A stretch of 64,000 bases of DNA, from NCBI GenBank assembly GCA_038529355.1, contig JBCBDU010000012.1:16514-80513 (forward strand), read 5' to 3'. Source of the stretch: CALBPI01 sp038529355. GTDB taxonomy: Bacteria; Pseudomonadota; Gammaproteobacteria; Steroidobacterales; Woeseiaceae. A program made the translations under genes and the position numbers. This document shows positions 1-8,401 of this stretch, piece after piece; the stretch's first letter is position 1; every line of letters starts with the position of its first letter. The notes beneath the pieces were generated by a model, which was given only the letters and a program-made list of their open reading frames with translations, was not told where the DNA came from and did not search any database.

Positions 1-105
1 GCCGGTTGCCCAGTCGTCCGAGTTCTTGTTCTTTCGATTCAGCACGAACCCGATGAGCGTGAACATGCCGAGGTAAGCAACAATAACGGCGCTGGAGATG
101 CTCAT
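1..105 (-). CDS. Sodium/solute symporter family protein, N-terminal 35 residues (partial)
   Basis: The gene runs off the left edge; only the first 35 codons are visible, starting at the ATG on the minus strand at 105. The peptide begins with a hydrophobic stretch (SAVIVAYLGMFTLIGFVL), then a basic NRKNKN patch and SDDWATG. That is the usual first transmembrane helix and following loop of the SSS (SLC5-like) sodium/solute symporters, where a (S/E)xEDFxLAGR-like loop follows helix 1. Substrate cannot be told. It lies downstream of the M14 carboxypeptidase on the same strand, so it could import peptidase products; that is inference. Confidence 0.55.
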   Translation of the reverse strand, partial: MSISSAVIVAYLGMFTLIGFVLNRKNKNSDDWATG

Positions 106-142
106 GCCTGCCGCTTTCCGGTTCGCGCCGCACTCAAGGCAA

Positions 143-262
143 TCATGGCAGCAACACGATGCATTACATCATCGTGATTCAAAACGTTGATCGTTGCAAC
201 GGCATGCGCCGCATCATCGTTGCGAAAGGTTTTCATGGTTGCAATAGCATGCGCCGCATCAT
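143..262 (-). repeat. Decayed 45-bp tandem repeat copying the 3' end of the M14 gene
   Basis: On the minus strand the end of the carboxypeptidase gene (ATGATGCGGCGCATGCTATTG, then CAACCATGA) recurs downstream. The ATGATG anchor (CATCAT on the plus strand) lies at 257-262, 212-217 and 167-172, an exact 45-bp period. The second copy is nearly intact over about 22 bp (ATGATGCGGCGCATGCCGTTG). The third keeps ATGATG, a TTG and CCATGA. The period is 15 codons. The copies lie between the peptidase stop and the symporter start. Confidence 0.75.
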
Positions 263-1402
263 CTCCTCGGCGAACACCGCTGAAGACGCGCGCACGCCAT
301 CGCGTGGCGACTCATCACCGAGCTCATAGGTAATCGCCGGAATGCCGTACTGTTTGAAAAAGTAGTTCTTCGCGTTCGCTTGTTCGGACGGTGGGTTCGC
401 TTCGCGCGTGAATTCGAACGCAGGCAAGCGCTGCTCAGCGGCGCCCAACCAGTCACCAGCGAAATCCTGGCCTGGCGGAAAATCCTCCGGAGTCTGCGTA
501 TAGAACAGGTTGCGCCGCGTTGAATGAAAATCCAGCATCAGGGCAGGGCGGGTGCCACGTGCAGCCAACGACTGCAATAAATCTCGCACCGCTTGCGTTT
601 CGGGTTGCACGAACGGCCCCCAGTCACGATTGAGGTCGGTGCCGCCGGTGTTGTGTCGCCAATGGCCTCTTGCCACACCGTCCGGATTCAGCGTCGGGAC
701 GACGGCAATGCTGAAGCGCTGTCGAAACCGTCGCGCCAGATCGGTATCGGCAAGCACGGTCTCCACAAACGGCTGCATGGCAATCGCACCACTGACTTCC
801 GGTGGATGCTGGCGACCCATCAGCAACACCAATTCTTTAGTGTAAGGCGTGTGTGCAAACAGGATCGGCCGCCCCATGCGACTGTGACCCAACAGTCCGA
901 CCGAGACGCCTGGTGTGTCGCGTAGCGTGTCAGTCCACTGGCGGTACCAGTCGCTCGTCAACAACTCTTGCGCACTGACGAACACGCCGCGCCGGCTCAC
1001 CGGCACGGTGATGGTCATCTGATCGCCCGCCGCATTGACGCTGACTGCGTTCTCATCCATACGCGTCCACTGCTGACCATCGACGCTGAACTTGGGCCAG
1101 TAGCGCGCAAAACCATCGATGAAGTTCATGACAAGCGTCACGTTCGTGTCAGTCGTGGTCGACAGTCGCAGTGCATACCACGGACTGACATTAATCGGCG
1201 GTTTGTTTTCCGGCCTGATATCAATCTCGATCCGATCGTCTGCCGTCACCCGGCAGGTGGCGAAGTTGCCACCGTCAAAGTTCTGATCGACTAACACGGG
1301 TCCCGCGCGACAAAAGCGCGCGTCCGGCATCGCGGCGCAGCCGACGATGAGCGTAGTTGCGACCAACAAGAAGGCGATGCGTTGACTGAACATGCGTTGC
1401 AC
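233..1402 (-). CDS. M14-family zinc carboxypeptidase lipoprotein
   Basis: 389 residues. A lipoprotein signal peptide ends at Cys22 (LIVGC). Residues 30-140 form a beta-rich N-terminal domain like that of cytosolic-carboxypeptidase-type M14 enzymes. The catalytic domain shows the zinc motif HPPE (His199, Glu202), LNPDGV (238-243), RHNTGGTDLNRDW with Arg259, the third zinc ligand in DFHS (His293) and the likely catalytic Glu360 in TYELGD. All expected residues are present, so the enzyme should be active, removing C-terminal residues from peptides in the periplasm or on the outer membrane. The downstream gene is a symporter. Its 3' end is echoed in a 45-bp tandem repeat after the stop. Confidence 0.85.
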   Translation of the reverse strand: MQRMFSQRIAFLLVATTLIVGCAAMPDARFCRAGPVLVDQNFDGGNFATCRVTADDRIEIDIRPENKPPINVSPWYALRLSTTTDTNVTLVMNFIDGFARYWPKFSVDGQQWTRMDENAVSVNAAGDQMTITVPVSRRGVFVSAQELLTSDWYRQWTDTLRDTPGVSVGLLGHSRMGRPILFAHTPYTKELVLLMGRQHPPEVSGAIAMQPFVETVLADTDLARRFRQRFSIAVVPTLNPDGVARGHWRHNTGGTDLNRDWGPFVQPETQAVRDLLQSLAARGTRPALMLDFHSTRRNLFYTQTPEDFPPGQDFAGDWLGAAEQRLPAFEFTREANPPSEQANAKNYFFKQYGIPAITYELGDESPRDGVRASSAVFAEEMMRRMLLQP

Positions 1403-1826
1403 CAGTGACCTCCGTGCAGTTAACCGTGCGCTTCACCATACGGCAGCGTCGCGCAGACACCAAGCGTGCCGAGCGGATGTTGGTGTGGTTCAGCATCATT
1501 CGATCACGCCGACTTGGGAAGACCTGACATCAGAATCCCGAAATGATCACCTGCCGACATTTTCCCCGCTAACGCGTTGCAACGAGCTTTTGGCTTGTTC
1601 GTGTTCTGTTGCCCCGTTGATACCAATGAATTAGCGGACCGCCGGTGAGCCCTGTTGAAAGCGGTTCGGGCTAGCGACGTTTGCAAACTTCCTTAGGGTA
1701 ACTGGGGGCAGTGGGGCAATGCTGATCGGCTGATAGCAAGGGTAATAAATATTCCTGCAAAGTCAGACATTTAGCGCATTCGGAACACGCCGCAGCCACG
1801 TGGAGTAAGCTTAGCGTTGAACCTAT
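1403..1826. other. Divergent intergenic region, no gene seen
   Basis: 424 bp between the divergently read carboxypeptidase and ECF sigma genes. It must hold both promoters. An AT-rich patch lies at 1741-1755. Short open frames here lack family features or ribosome binding sites. A GGAAC at 1782-1786 resembles an ECF -35 element, but no matching -10 is at the right distance. Confidence 0.5.
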
Positions 1827-2447
1827 GTGGCATATCGCTACGGGAGAATGGCCTTGCAGTCGACGGGCGACATCACGACATTGCTTCGCGCGGCCTCGGG
1901 CGGCGATCAACAGGCAAGCGCATCGCTGTTTGAGTCGGTTTACAAGGAGCTGCGGGAGATTGCGCAGGCGCAGCGCCGCAAATGGAGCGGCAACGAAACG
2001 CTCAGCGCGACGGCACTGATCAACGAAGCCTATTTGCGATTGGTCAAAGACGAGCTTGGTGACTATCAGGATCGCACGCATTTTTTCGCCACAGCGTCAC
2101 GGGCGATGCGTCACGTGTTAATCAACTACGCCGAGCAGGCGTCGGCCGCCAAGCGCGGTTCTGATCAAGTGCGTGTGACATTGACCGGGCTTGCCATCGA
2201 TCAGGAGCAAACGCTCGACGACCTGATCGATATCGGTGCCGCGCTGGAGCAACTGGAGCAAACCAATCCGCGCCACTGCCGCTTGTTTGAATGTCGCGTG
2301 TTCGGCGGCATGACCATTGAAGAGACAGCGAGCGCTGTCGGTGTATCGCCGGCCACCGTCAAACGTGACTGGTCGCTGGTCAGCGCCTACATTTATAGCG
2401 AGCTCAGCCGCACCGCGCAGACAGAGCCCGGAGATCACCTCGAGTGA
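1827..2447 (+). CDS. ECF-type RNA polymerase sigma factor, kinase-linked (ECF43-like)
   Basis: 206 residues from GTG 1827; ATG 1848 (MALQSTGD) is an alternative start. Region 2 (about 15-100) carries FESVYKELREIA, the ALINEAYLRL helix and FFATASRAMRHVLINYA. Region 4 (about 140-200) has GMTIEETASAVGVSPATVKRDW, a helix-turn-helix for the -35 element. This is the pattern of the sigma-70 X6 / ECF43 type. Its stop overlaps the start of a Ser/Thr kinase gene, and no anti-sigma gene is present. In ECF43 systems such as Vibrio EcfP/PknT the sigma factor is activated by threonine phosphorylation in region 2.2. A threonine at residue 62, just before the ALINEAYL helix, is a candidate site here (inference). 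Confidence 0.85.
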   Translation: MAYRYGRMALQSTGDITTLLRAASGGDQQASASLFESVYKELREIAQAQRRKWSGNETLSATALINEAYLRLVKDELGDYQDRTHFFATASRAMRHVLINYAEQASAAKRGSDQVRVTLTGLAIDQEQTLDDLIDIGAALEQLEQTNPRHCRLFECRVFGGMTIEETASAVGVSPATVKRDWSLVSAYIYSELSRTAQTEPGDHLE

Positions 2448-4891
2448 TTTCCGATCGTGCAGCCGAGCTGTTTGATGCGGCGAGTTCGTTGGAAGGCGAG
2501 GCGCGCGAAGCATTCCTGGCGACGCACTGCGCTGACGAACCGGCACTGCGCGCCGAGCTGCGCAAGTTGCTCACAGCCCACGATCAGTCGGAGCAGTACT
2601 TCAGCGGCCTGGCTGACGAAATCAGTTTGCGTGTGCTTGCCGATGCCGACAAGATCATGCCTGCCGGCAAGGTGATCGGGCAGTGGCGTTTGGGCAAACG
2701 CATTGGCCAGGGTGGTATGGGTGCTGTATATCACGCCACGCGTGTTGATGGTCAGTTCGACCAGAAGGTCGCGCTGAAAATTCTGCCAACGGGTATGGAC
2801 AGCGATCATGCCCGAGCACGCTTTGTTGTCGAGCGACAAATCCTGGCCGGGTTAACGCACGACAACATCGCCAGGCTGCTTGATGGTGGTGTGACCGCCG
2901 ATGGCGTGCCGTATTTCGTGATGGATTTTGTCGACGGCCAGCCGATTGACAGCTATTGCGAGCAACACCAGTTGGATGTCAAAGCGCGGCTGCGTTTGTT
3001 GCTCAATGTTGCCAAGGCGGTGCAGTACGCACATCGCAATTTGATCGTGCATCGCGATCTGAAACCGAGCAATGTGCTCGTGACGAACGCTGGCGCGGTG
3101 CGCCTGCTGGATTTCGGTATCGCGAAAATCCTTGATGTCGAGCATGGCGAAGAGTTAACGCAGCAAGCGCAACGACCGGCGACACCTGCCTATTCGAGCC
3201 CCGAGATGTTGCGCGGCGACAGGGTTGACGTCACGAGCGACGTCTACTCAATCGGCGTCCTGATGTACAAGCTGCTAACCGGTAGTCTGCCGCTGCACTA
3301 CGAGCGCATGAGCATTGCCGATATGTGTCAGCACGCAGCGACCGTGCAGCCACCACCGATGCGTTCGATCGCCTCTGCGATACCCGACGAGCTGGATGCC
3401 ATTGTCGCGAAAGCGTTGCGCAAGCTCCCCGCGGAGCGCTATCCATCGGTTGAGAGCCTAGCCAACGACATCGGCAACTATCTGGATGGCTTGCCCGTCA
3501 CGGCCACACCGCCGTCGCGCTGGTATCGCTTCAAGAAATTTGTCGCGCGGCATCAGTTGGAGGCGGCGTCGGCAACCTTCGCGGCGGCGGCGCTCATCGC
3601 CATAGCCGTGGTTTCCGTGCGCTCATCGATCACCGCCGAGCGGCAGGCCGAACGCATTGCGCTGGAACGTGATCGTGCCGAACAAACGCTGTCCTTTCTG
3701 GTTAGCATTTTTGACAGGGCAGACCCGAGCATCGCACCGGGCGAGCAAACCGCGATACAGATTCTGCAAGCCGGGCGGGAGCGACTCGAAGCAGAGCTTG
3801 CCGACCAGCCGGCAGTGCAGGCGGAGTTACTGAAAGCGATGAGCCTTGTTTATCAGAGTATTCGTGAACCGGACGAGGTGCGTCAGGTGCTCGAGCGTGA
3901 ACTTGAGTTGCGCCAGTCGCTGGACGATCGCAGCAGCGCAGGCTATGGCGACTTGATGGTTCGCCTGGCGCTCGCTGACGATCTTGCGGGCAATTACGAC
4001 CAGTCGCTCTCGCATGCGCGCGAGGCTTTGTCGATTGGTGAACGCACCGGTAGCCTTTCGCTGCGAGCGACGGCGCATCGTCGCATTGGCCGGGTGCATC
4101 ATCTGCAGGGCAATTACGCACTGGCGGATACACACTATCGCCAATCGTTGGGGCTGTTTCTGGAGACAACAGGCTCGCAGTCGCTTGAGGTAGCACAGAC
4201 GCGGCTTCATCTGGGTAACCTACTGAATCATCAGGGTGACGCTGCTGCGGCGATCGCCGAGTTCGAGCACGCGCTGTCGATTCGAAAAACGCATTATGAT
4301 CGTGATCATGCTGATATCGTCGAGGTGTTACTGGGCTTGGCGCCAACTATGCTGGCGAGCGGCAAACTGGACGAGGCGCAAACGACCTTCGAAGCGGCGT
4401 TGTTGATGAACGACCGTCTGTACGGTCCCGACAACAGCTACAACATGTATGTGCACAGCGGTCTGGGTAAGCTCGCTGAGCAGCGTGGCAATTTCGCATT
4501 GGCGGCGACTCACTTTGATCAGACGGTGCGCTTGGTCAAACAGCACACGCCGCAGTCACCGAATCTGGGATTTGCATTGTCTTACGTCGGGCGCGCGAAT
4601 GCGGCGCTGGGCAATACTGATGTTGCGATTGAAGCATTTCGCGATGCGCTTGCGGTGCTCGAGCAGAAGTTGTCCGAGCATTGGCTAGTTGGTGACGTGC
4701 GCTGGCGACTCGGCGTTCAGCTTGCCGCGCGTGAACAGTTCGCTGAAGCAGACACGCTGATCCAGTCCGGCGTGGCGCGTGTCACCAGCCAGTGGGGTCC
4801 CGATGACGATCGTACGCTGGCCGCTCGCGCTGCCGCCGCCACGCTCTACGAGGCGATGGGCGACAGCAGCAAGGCGGCTGCGTACCGTTGA
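2444..4891 (+). CDS. Transmembrane Ser/Thr protein kinase with C-terminal TPRs
   Basis: 815 residues from GTG 2444, overlapping the sigma gene stop (GTGA), so the two are probably translationally coupled. The kinase domain (about 80-350) is complete: glycine loop IGQGGMGAVY (87-96), Lys112 in VALK, HRDLKPSN with Asp205, DFG (223-225) and a PAYSSPE activation-segment end. One membrane helix lies near 376-393. The rest (400-815) is helical, with repeated TPR-like units (for example GNYALADTHYRQSL and GNTDVAIEAFRDAL). The kinase is cytoplasmic and the TPRs are predicted on the other side of the membrane, a likely sensor region. The probable substrate is the coupled ECF sigma factor. Confidence 0.9.
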   Translation: MISDRAAELFDAASSLEGEAREAFLATHCADEPALRAELRKLLTAHDQSEQYFSGLADEISLRVLADADKIMPAGKVIGQWRLGKRIGQGGMGAVYHATRVDGQFDQKVALKILPTGMDSDHARARFVVERQILAGLTHDNIARLLDGGVTADGVPYFVMDFVDGQPIDSYCEQHQLDVKARLRLLLNVAKAVQYAHRNLIVHRDLKPSNVLVTNAGAVRLLDFGIAKILDVEHGEELTQQAQRPATPAYSSPEMLRGDRVDVTSDVYSIGVLMYKLLTGSLPLHYERMSIADMCQHAATVQPPPMRSIASAIPDELDAIVAKALRKLPAERYPSVESLANDIGNYLDGLPVTATPPSRWYRFKKFVARHQLEAASATFAAAALIAIAVVSVRSSITAERQAERIALERDRAEQTLSFLVSIFDRADPSIAPGEQTAIQILQAGRERLEAELADQPAVQAELLKAMSLVYQSIREPDEVRQVLERELELRQSLDDRSSAGYGDLMVRLALADDLAGNYDQSLSHAREALSIGERTGSLSLRATAHRRIGRVHHLQGNYALADTHYRQSLGLFLETTGSQSLEVAQTRLHLGNLLNHQGDAAAAIAEFEHALSIRKTHYDRDHADIVEVLLGLAPTMLASGKLDEAQTTFEAALLMNDRLYGPDNSYNMYVHSGLGKLAEQRGNFALAATHFDQTVRLVKQHTPQSPNLGFALSYVGRANAALGNTDVAIEAFRDALAVLEQKLSEHWLVGDVRWRLGVQLAAREQFAEADTLIQSGVARVTSQWGPDDDRTLAARAAAATLYEAMGDSSKAAAYR

Positions 4892-4950
4892 ATCATCGCC
4901 GCACCAACGACTGCATGCCGTTGAATCAACGACGCACCAACCAGATCGTG
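4885..4950. repeat. 33-bp direct repeat spanning two convergent stop codons
   Basis: CCGTTGAATCATCGCCGCAC... (4885-4917) is followed at once by CCGTTGAATCAACGACGCAC... (4918-4950), with about 26 of 33 bases shared. Read on the minus strand, both copies encode LVRR followed by TGA and TTCAACGG; the two Arg codons differ only at the third base. The second copy is the true 3' end of the DUF1566 gene. The first copy lies across the kinase stop codon. Confidence 0.7.
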
Positions 4951-5507
4951 CCAGTCGGGCCGTTCAGATCACCGTCGGCTACGCCCGAGAAAAACGCGTT
5001 TGATGTGCCATCGTTGAAGTCATATGAGAAGGGATAGCCGCGCCCGCTGATGTTCGCCGCGAGCGTGACGCTCAATGCGCGTGCCGGAAACACGCTCAGG
5101 TTCACTGCCGGCTGCGTGCAAGCTCGTTCGGTGATGGACTGCAGCTCCTCAAGGTTTGCGATACGCCAGGCATCGTCGCCGGTAAGCCCTTGCGCATCAT
5201 TCAGAGCCGACACCTCGTTCACCGCTGTTGTGATGTCATAAATGGCGCTGTCGCCTGCAACGCACACGTCATCGAGCGTGTTGTCTGTCTCGCGGCTATC
5301 CAGTGACCAGCCCAGCGGACAGCGCATCCATTTGCGCTGACTTTGCGTGTCCAGCACGACGCCGGCATTGATTGTGAATCGCGAGGTCGGCGTGGTGAGC
5401 CGCACATCCAGCTCGCAGCGTTGCGAGGCTGCTGCGGTGCTGGTAACGAGCAGCATCAGCATGGTCGTGACAGCGGCGGCGCGTAGATTTGTGTTGTCAA
5501 AAATCAT
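4926..5507 (-). CDS. Small exported DUF1566 (Lcl C-terminal) domain protein
   Basis: 193 residues with a signal peptide (hydrophobic TTMLMLLVTSTAAA, cleavage after about residue 27). The body is one DUF1566/Lcl_C module: VLDTQSQRKWMRCPLGW near 50-66, paired cysteines, a degenerate WRIANLEELQSI where the family has WRLPxxxEL, and the end TIWLVRR. It is the last and shortest of three genes in a row, 17 bp after the 958-residue paralogue, which also carries a WQRCPLGYDF module. Probably a surface or periplasmic binding protein; no enzymatic residues are recognised. Its 3' end is duplicated downstream. Confidence 0.7.
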   Translation of the reverse strand: MIFDNTNLRAAAVTTMLMLLVTSTAAASQRCELDVRLTTPTSRFTINAGVVLDTQSQRKWMRCPLGWSLDSRETDNTLDDVCVAGDSAIYDITTAVNEVSALNDAQGLTGDDAWRIANLEELQSITERACTQPAVNLSVFPARALSVTLAANISGRGYPFSYDFNDGTSNAFFSGVADGDLNGPTGTIWLVRR

Positions 5508-5524
5508 GAATTTATCCTTTGTAT

Positions 5525-8401
5525 TTATGGGTTGCCGCGTACCAGGCGAACGAAGCGCCGCGAGGCCGAACCACCGAACGGTGACGGACCGGCGCGAAAA
5601 CGCGTGATACCCAAACTGTTGTAACCGTAGAGAAAGTCATCCAGAGCGATGTCAGGCGAGCCGGTCCATGTGCCTCTGACAAAGTTGCTCGCGCCGATTT
5701 CCTGGTTCGGGAAATAGTCGGTATCCAGCGTTGGTCCAAAGAACGGCCCACCGTCGTAGACGATGTTGGCCAACTCGTCGATGGTCGGCAGGCGCCAATC
5801 GGCAAAACCACACAAGTTGATGCTGTTCACATAGTCCACGAATTTTTCGGTGTCGCAATCGGTATCGCCGTCACAGGTGCCGCCGTTCTCGGTACCGATG
5901 ATGCCGTTGGTCTTGACGCCGGCCGTGCTGTACCACGTAAACGTCGAACCGCCGATTCGCAAGTTGTCGGCGCCGGTGACCGGATCGCGAACTGTCTTCA
6001 CCTCCCACATCAATCCGGTCACCTCATCGCGCACACAATCCCACGGTGTGTTGCCGTAGAGCGCGCCTTGATCGGCAAGCGGTAGGCCCGCCGCGTCGAG
6101 CTTCGTGAATGAGAAGCCGGCGATGCCGTCGCTGTCGTCGGGCGTGGTCGCATCACGACCGGTGCTGGCGTCCAGACCGTCGAGCGCAGGACACGCGTCA
6201 CCGCATTCCGCCGGACCGGTGTCGTTCAGTCCTGTGCCCATAGCTGATACTTCATCATCGACAATGCGTACGCTGATTGCCATCGAATCAAACCCATCGA
6301 GGAAGCCGCTGCCGGTGACGCCGTCAAGATCGATGTACAGCAGCGTATCGTCGTTAACCGTTGCGTTGTCGATCGACGTTAGCGAGATGAATTGCTCGCG
6401 TTCACCAGGCAAGAACGTCAACGTGCCGCGCTCACCCAAGTAATGCGTGCCAGCCAGCGCCGAGTCATCGCGTGTGATGTAGTTGACGGTAACCGTGGAC
6501 TTGGCGGGCGCAGACAACACCACCGGCACCTGCAACGTTTGCGCAGCACCGGCATTACCCTCGTCGAGTTGCAGGGTCACTTGCGGTGCGCCGACATAGA
6601 CGCGATCGTCGTCGACCACACGACCGAGGCTGACATGCTGCGCCATGACGACGTTACTGGACGGATTGTCGAGCGTGAGCAGGAAGTACTCATGCGCTTC
6701 GCCCACCAGATCACCGATGATGTTCACATCAATGGTCGTGCGCAACGTTCCGGCCGGTAAGGTTGCCGTACCAGATGTACCCACGAAATCTTCGCCGACC
6801 ATTGCTGAGCCCGATGTGACCGTGTAATCCACGGTGACATCGGCGTCTGCGGCTCGATTGAGCAAGATCGGCATTCGCACAACGGCACCCGTGCTGGCAT
6901 CGGTCTCGAGCGCGCGTCCGAAAGCAGCACGCAACGCTGGTCGTGGCCGTATCGGCGCCGTATCGGATACCCGCATCAGGCGCACGAGGGCGGTTGATGT
7001 CGTTGTCTGCGTCTGCAGCGCACCGTTCGCAAAATCGACGGTCCACGCACCGCCACTACGGGTCGGTGTCGATGACCAGAAAGGTGCCGGCGGCGTATCG
7101 GGAAATGCGTTGTACGCGATCATCGCAGGCTGGCAGGCTTGCACAATGCTGTCGAGTTGTTTCACGTTAGGCAATTGCCAGTCGGAAAACCCGCCCAGTG
7201 CATCAGCGTTGGCAGCAGTCAGTGCATCAGGCCAATCGACAGGGTCAACGCTTCCCGACGCGACGCACGCGTCGTTCACAAAGTCGTATCCGAGCGGGCA
7301 GCGTTGCCAGGCCAATCCGGTGTACAAGTCCAGCACAACGCCATCGGATTGATAGTCGAAACGGTCGGCTGCGGGGATATCGTTGCACCCGGCTTGCACA
7401 TCTTCGTCGTCAGGAATCAAACCGTCAGCCTCGATAATCGGACTGTTCGCCGGATTCGCAGGATCAAACGGTTCGTCAGGGTTGTTGGGGTCCAGTGGGT
7501 CTGACAATAGGATCTTGCTGCCGCGACCGTCGGTAGCACCGATGCCGTCTACCTTCAATTTGTACTGCACAAGACCTTCTTCACCATCCATCAGATCGGC
7601 GGGGCTTAGTGTCCCGCGGTATCGGTTCGAATCCCACCGAATCAGACCATCCGTGAACGAAGGGGGTGTTCCCCAGACCGGGTCGTCAGGGTCGTTTTCC
7701 TTGCATTCCCATGCTTCACACACCAAGTGACCTCGGCTGGGTCTGACATTCACGAAACCGCCGACTAGACCTTTGCTGGAAAAGTGGTCCACGGGTACAT
7801 GAATGAAATATTTTGATGTCCCCGAGGAGAAGACGTCATCCCAACTCCAGTCGTAGTAGATACCAATTTCGAACTCGGAAGACGTAATTGGATCGTCATC
7901 AAGATTGTCGCCGGCGACAGCGTAAATGCGATGCTCCAGAAAGCCAGCATTGAGTACAAAACCGAGGGAGTCGAAAGTCGTTCCGGGGTCGTACCTAAAG
8001 CGCCATTCCCAGGTTAGCGAGCCGTACAGATTGTTATAGGACGTATCCGACGGAGCATCCCGAATGGTTCCGACCTCTTGGCCGTTCAGCCCGATATGTA
8101 CGCTTGCTTGCTCATTGGCAAACGCCCAAATCCATGCATTCATGTAGTCATCCGGTGCAAGAGCACGGTCTTCGATGGCACAGTTCAAGGGAAATTCGTC
8201 ACTAAGAACGTCTTGATAAATCGTGCCTGTATTCACGAAGCATATGCCTTGCAAAGGCTCGCCTAAATTGCGTGCGTTCAGTAGATGGAAAGTGCGCGCA
8301 CTCGGATATTCCGCGAATACAATAGGTGTCAAAAACAGCCCAAGAAACAGAGCCAGCATGGGACGCACACCTCTGCGCACAAAGATTTGTTCGGTTTTCA
8401 T
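5525..8401 (-). CDS. Large exported protein with two DUF1566 modules and Calx-beta domains
   Basis: 958 residues. The signal peptide has core MLALFLGLFLTPIVFA. Residues about 31-330 form an N-terminal part I do not recognise, rich in W, Y and D. A first DUF1566 module follows (about 345-490: YTGLAWQRCPLGYDF, WQLPNVKQLDSI). Two Calx-beta-like repeats (about 495-720) have DVTVDYTVTSGSA and TVTVNYITRDDSA strands. A second, larger DUF1566 module (about 735-958: GLMWEVKT, FADWRLPTIDELANI, RRFVRLVRG) ends the protein. Calx-beta folds usually bind calcium in adhesins. The start codon overlaps the stop of the upstream 492-residue paralogue (ATGA). Likely a cell-surface or adhesion protein. Confidence 0.75.
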   Translation of the reverse strand: MKTEQIFVRRGVRPMLALFLGLFLTPIVFAEYPSARTFHLLNARNLGEPLQGICFVNTGTIYQDVLSDEFPLNCAIEDRALAPDDYMNAWIWAFANEQASVHIGLNGQEVGTIRDAPSDTSYNNLYGSLTWEWRFRYDPGTTFDSLGFVLNAGFLEHRIYAVAGDNLDDDPITSSEFEIGIYYDWSWDDVFSSGTSKYFIHVPVDHFSSKGLVGGFVNVRPSRGHLVCEAWECKENDPDDPVWGTPPSFTDGLIRWDSNRYRGTLSPADLMDGEEGLVQYKLKVDGIGATDGRGSKILLSDPLDPNNPDEPFDPANPANSPIIEADGLIPDDEDVQAGCNDIPAADRFDYQSDGVVLDLYTGLAWQRCPLGYDFVNDACVASGSVDPVDWPDALTAANADALGGFSDWQLPNVKQLDSIVQACQPAMIAYNAFPDTPPAPFWSSTPTRSGGAWTVDFANGALQTQTTTSTALVRLMRVSDTAPIRPRPALRAAFGRALETDASTGAVVRMPILLNRAADADVTVDYTVTSGSAMVGEDFVGTSGTATLPAGTLRTTIDVNIIGDLVGEAHEYFLLTLDNPSSNVVMAQHVSLGRVVDDDRVYVGAPQVTLQLDEGNAGAAQTLQVPVVLSAPAKSTVTVNYITRDDSALAGTHYLGERGTLTFLPGEREQFISLTSIDNATVNDDTLLYIDLDGVTGSGFLDGFDSMAISVRIVDDEVSAMGTGLNDTGPAECGDACPALDGLDASTGRDATTPDDSDGIAGFSFTKLDAAGLPLADQGALYGNTPWDCVRDEVTGLMWEVKTVRDPVTGADNLRIGGSTFTWYSTAGVKTNGIIGTENGGTCDGDTDCDTEKFVDYVNSINLCGFADWRLPTIDELANIVYDGGPFFGPTLDTDYFPNQEIGASNFVRGTWTGSPDIALDDFLYGYNSLGITRFRAGPSPFGGSASRRFVRLVRGNP

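Noticed and set aside
1782..1786. GGAAC resembling an ECF -35 element upstream of the first sigma gene
   Set aside because: No CGTC-like -10 at the usual 16-17 bp distance.
3702..4346. 214-codon frame opposite the kinase TPR region
   Set aside because: Antisense shadow without start signal or family features.
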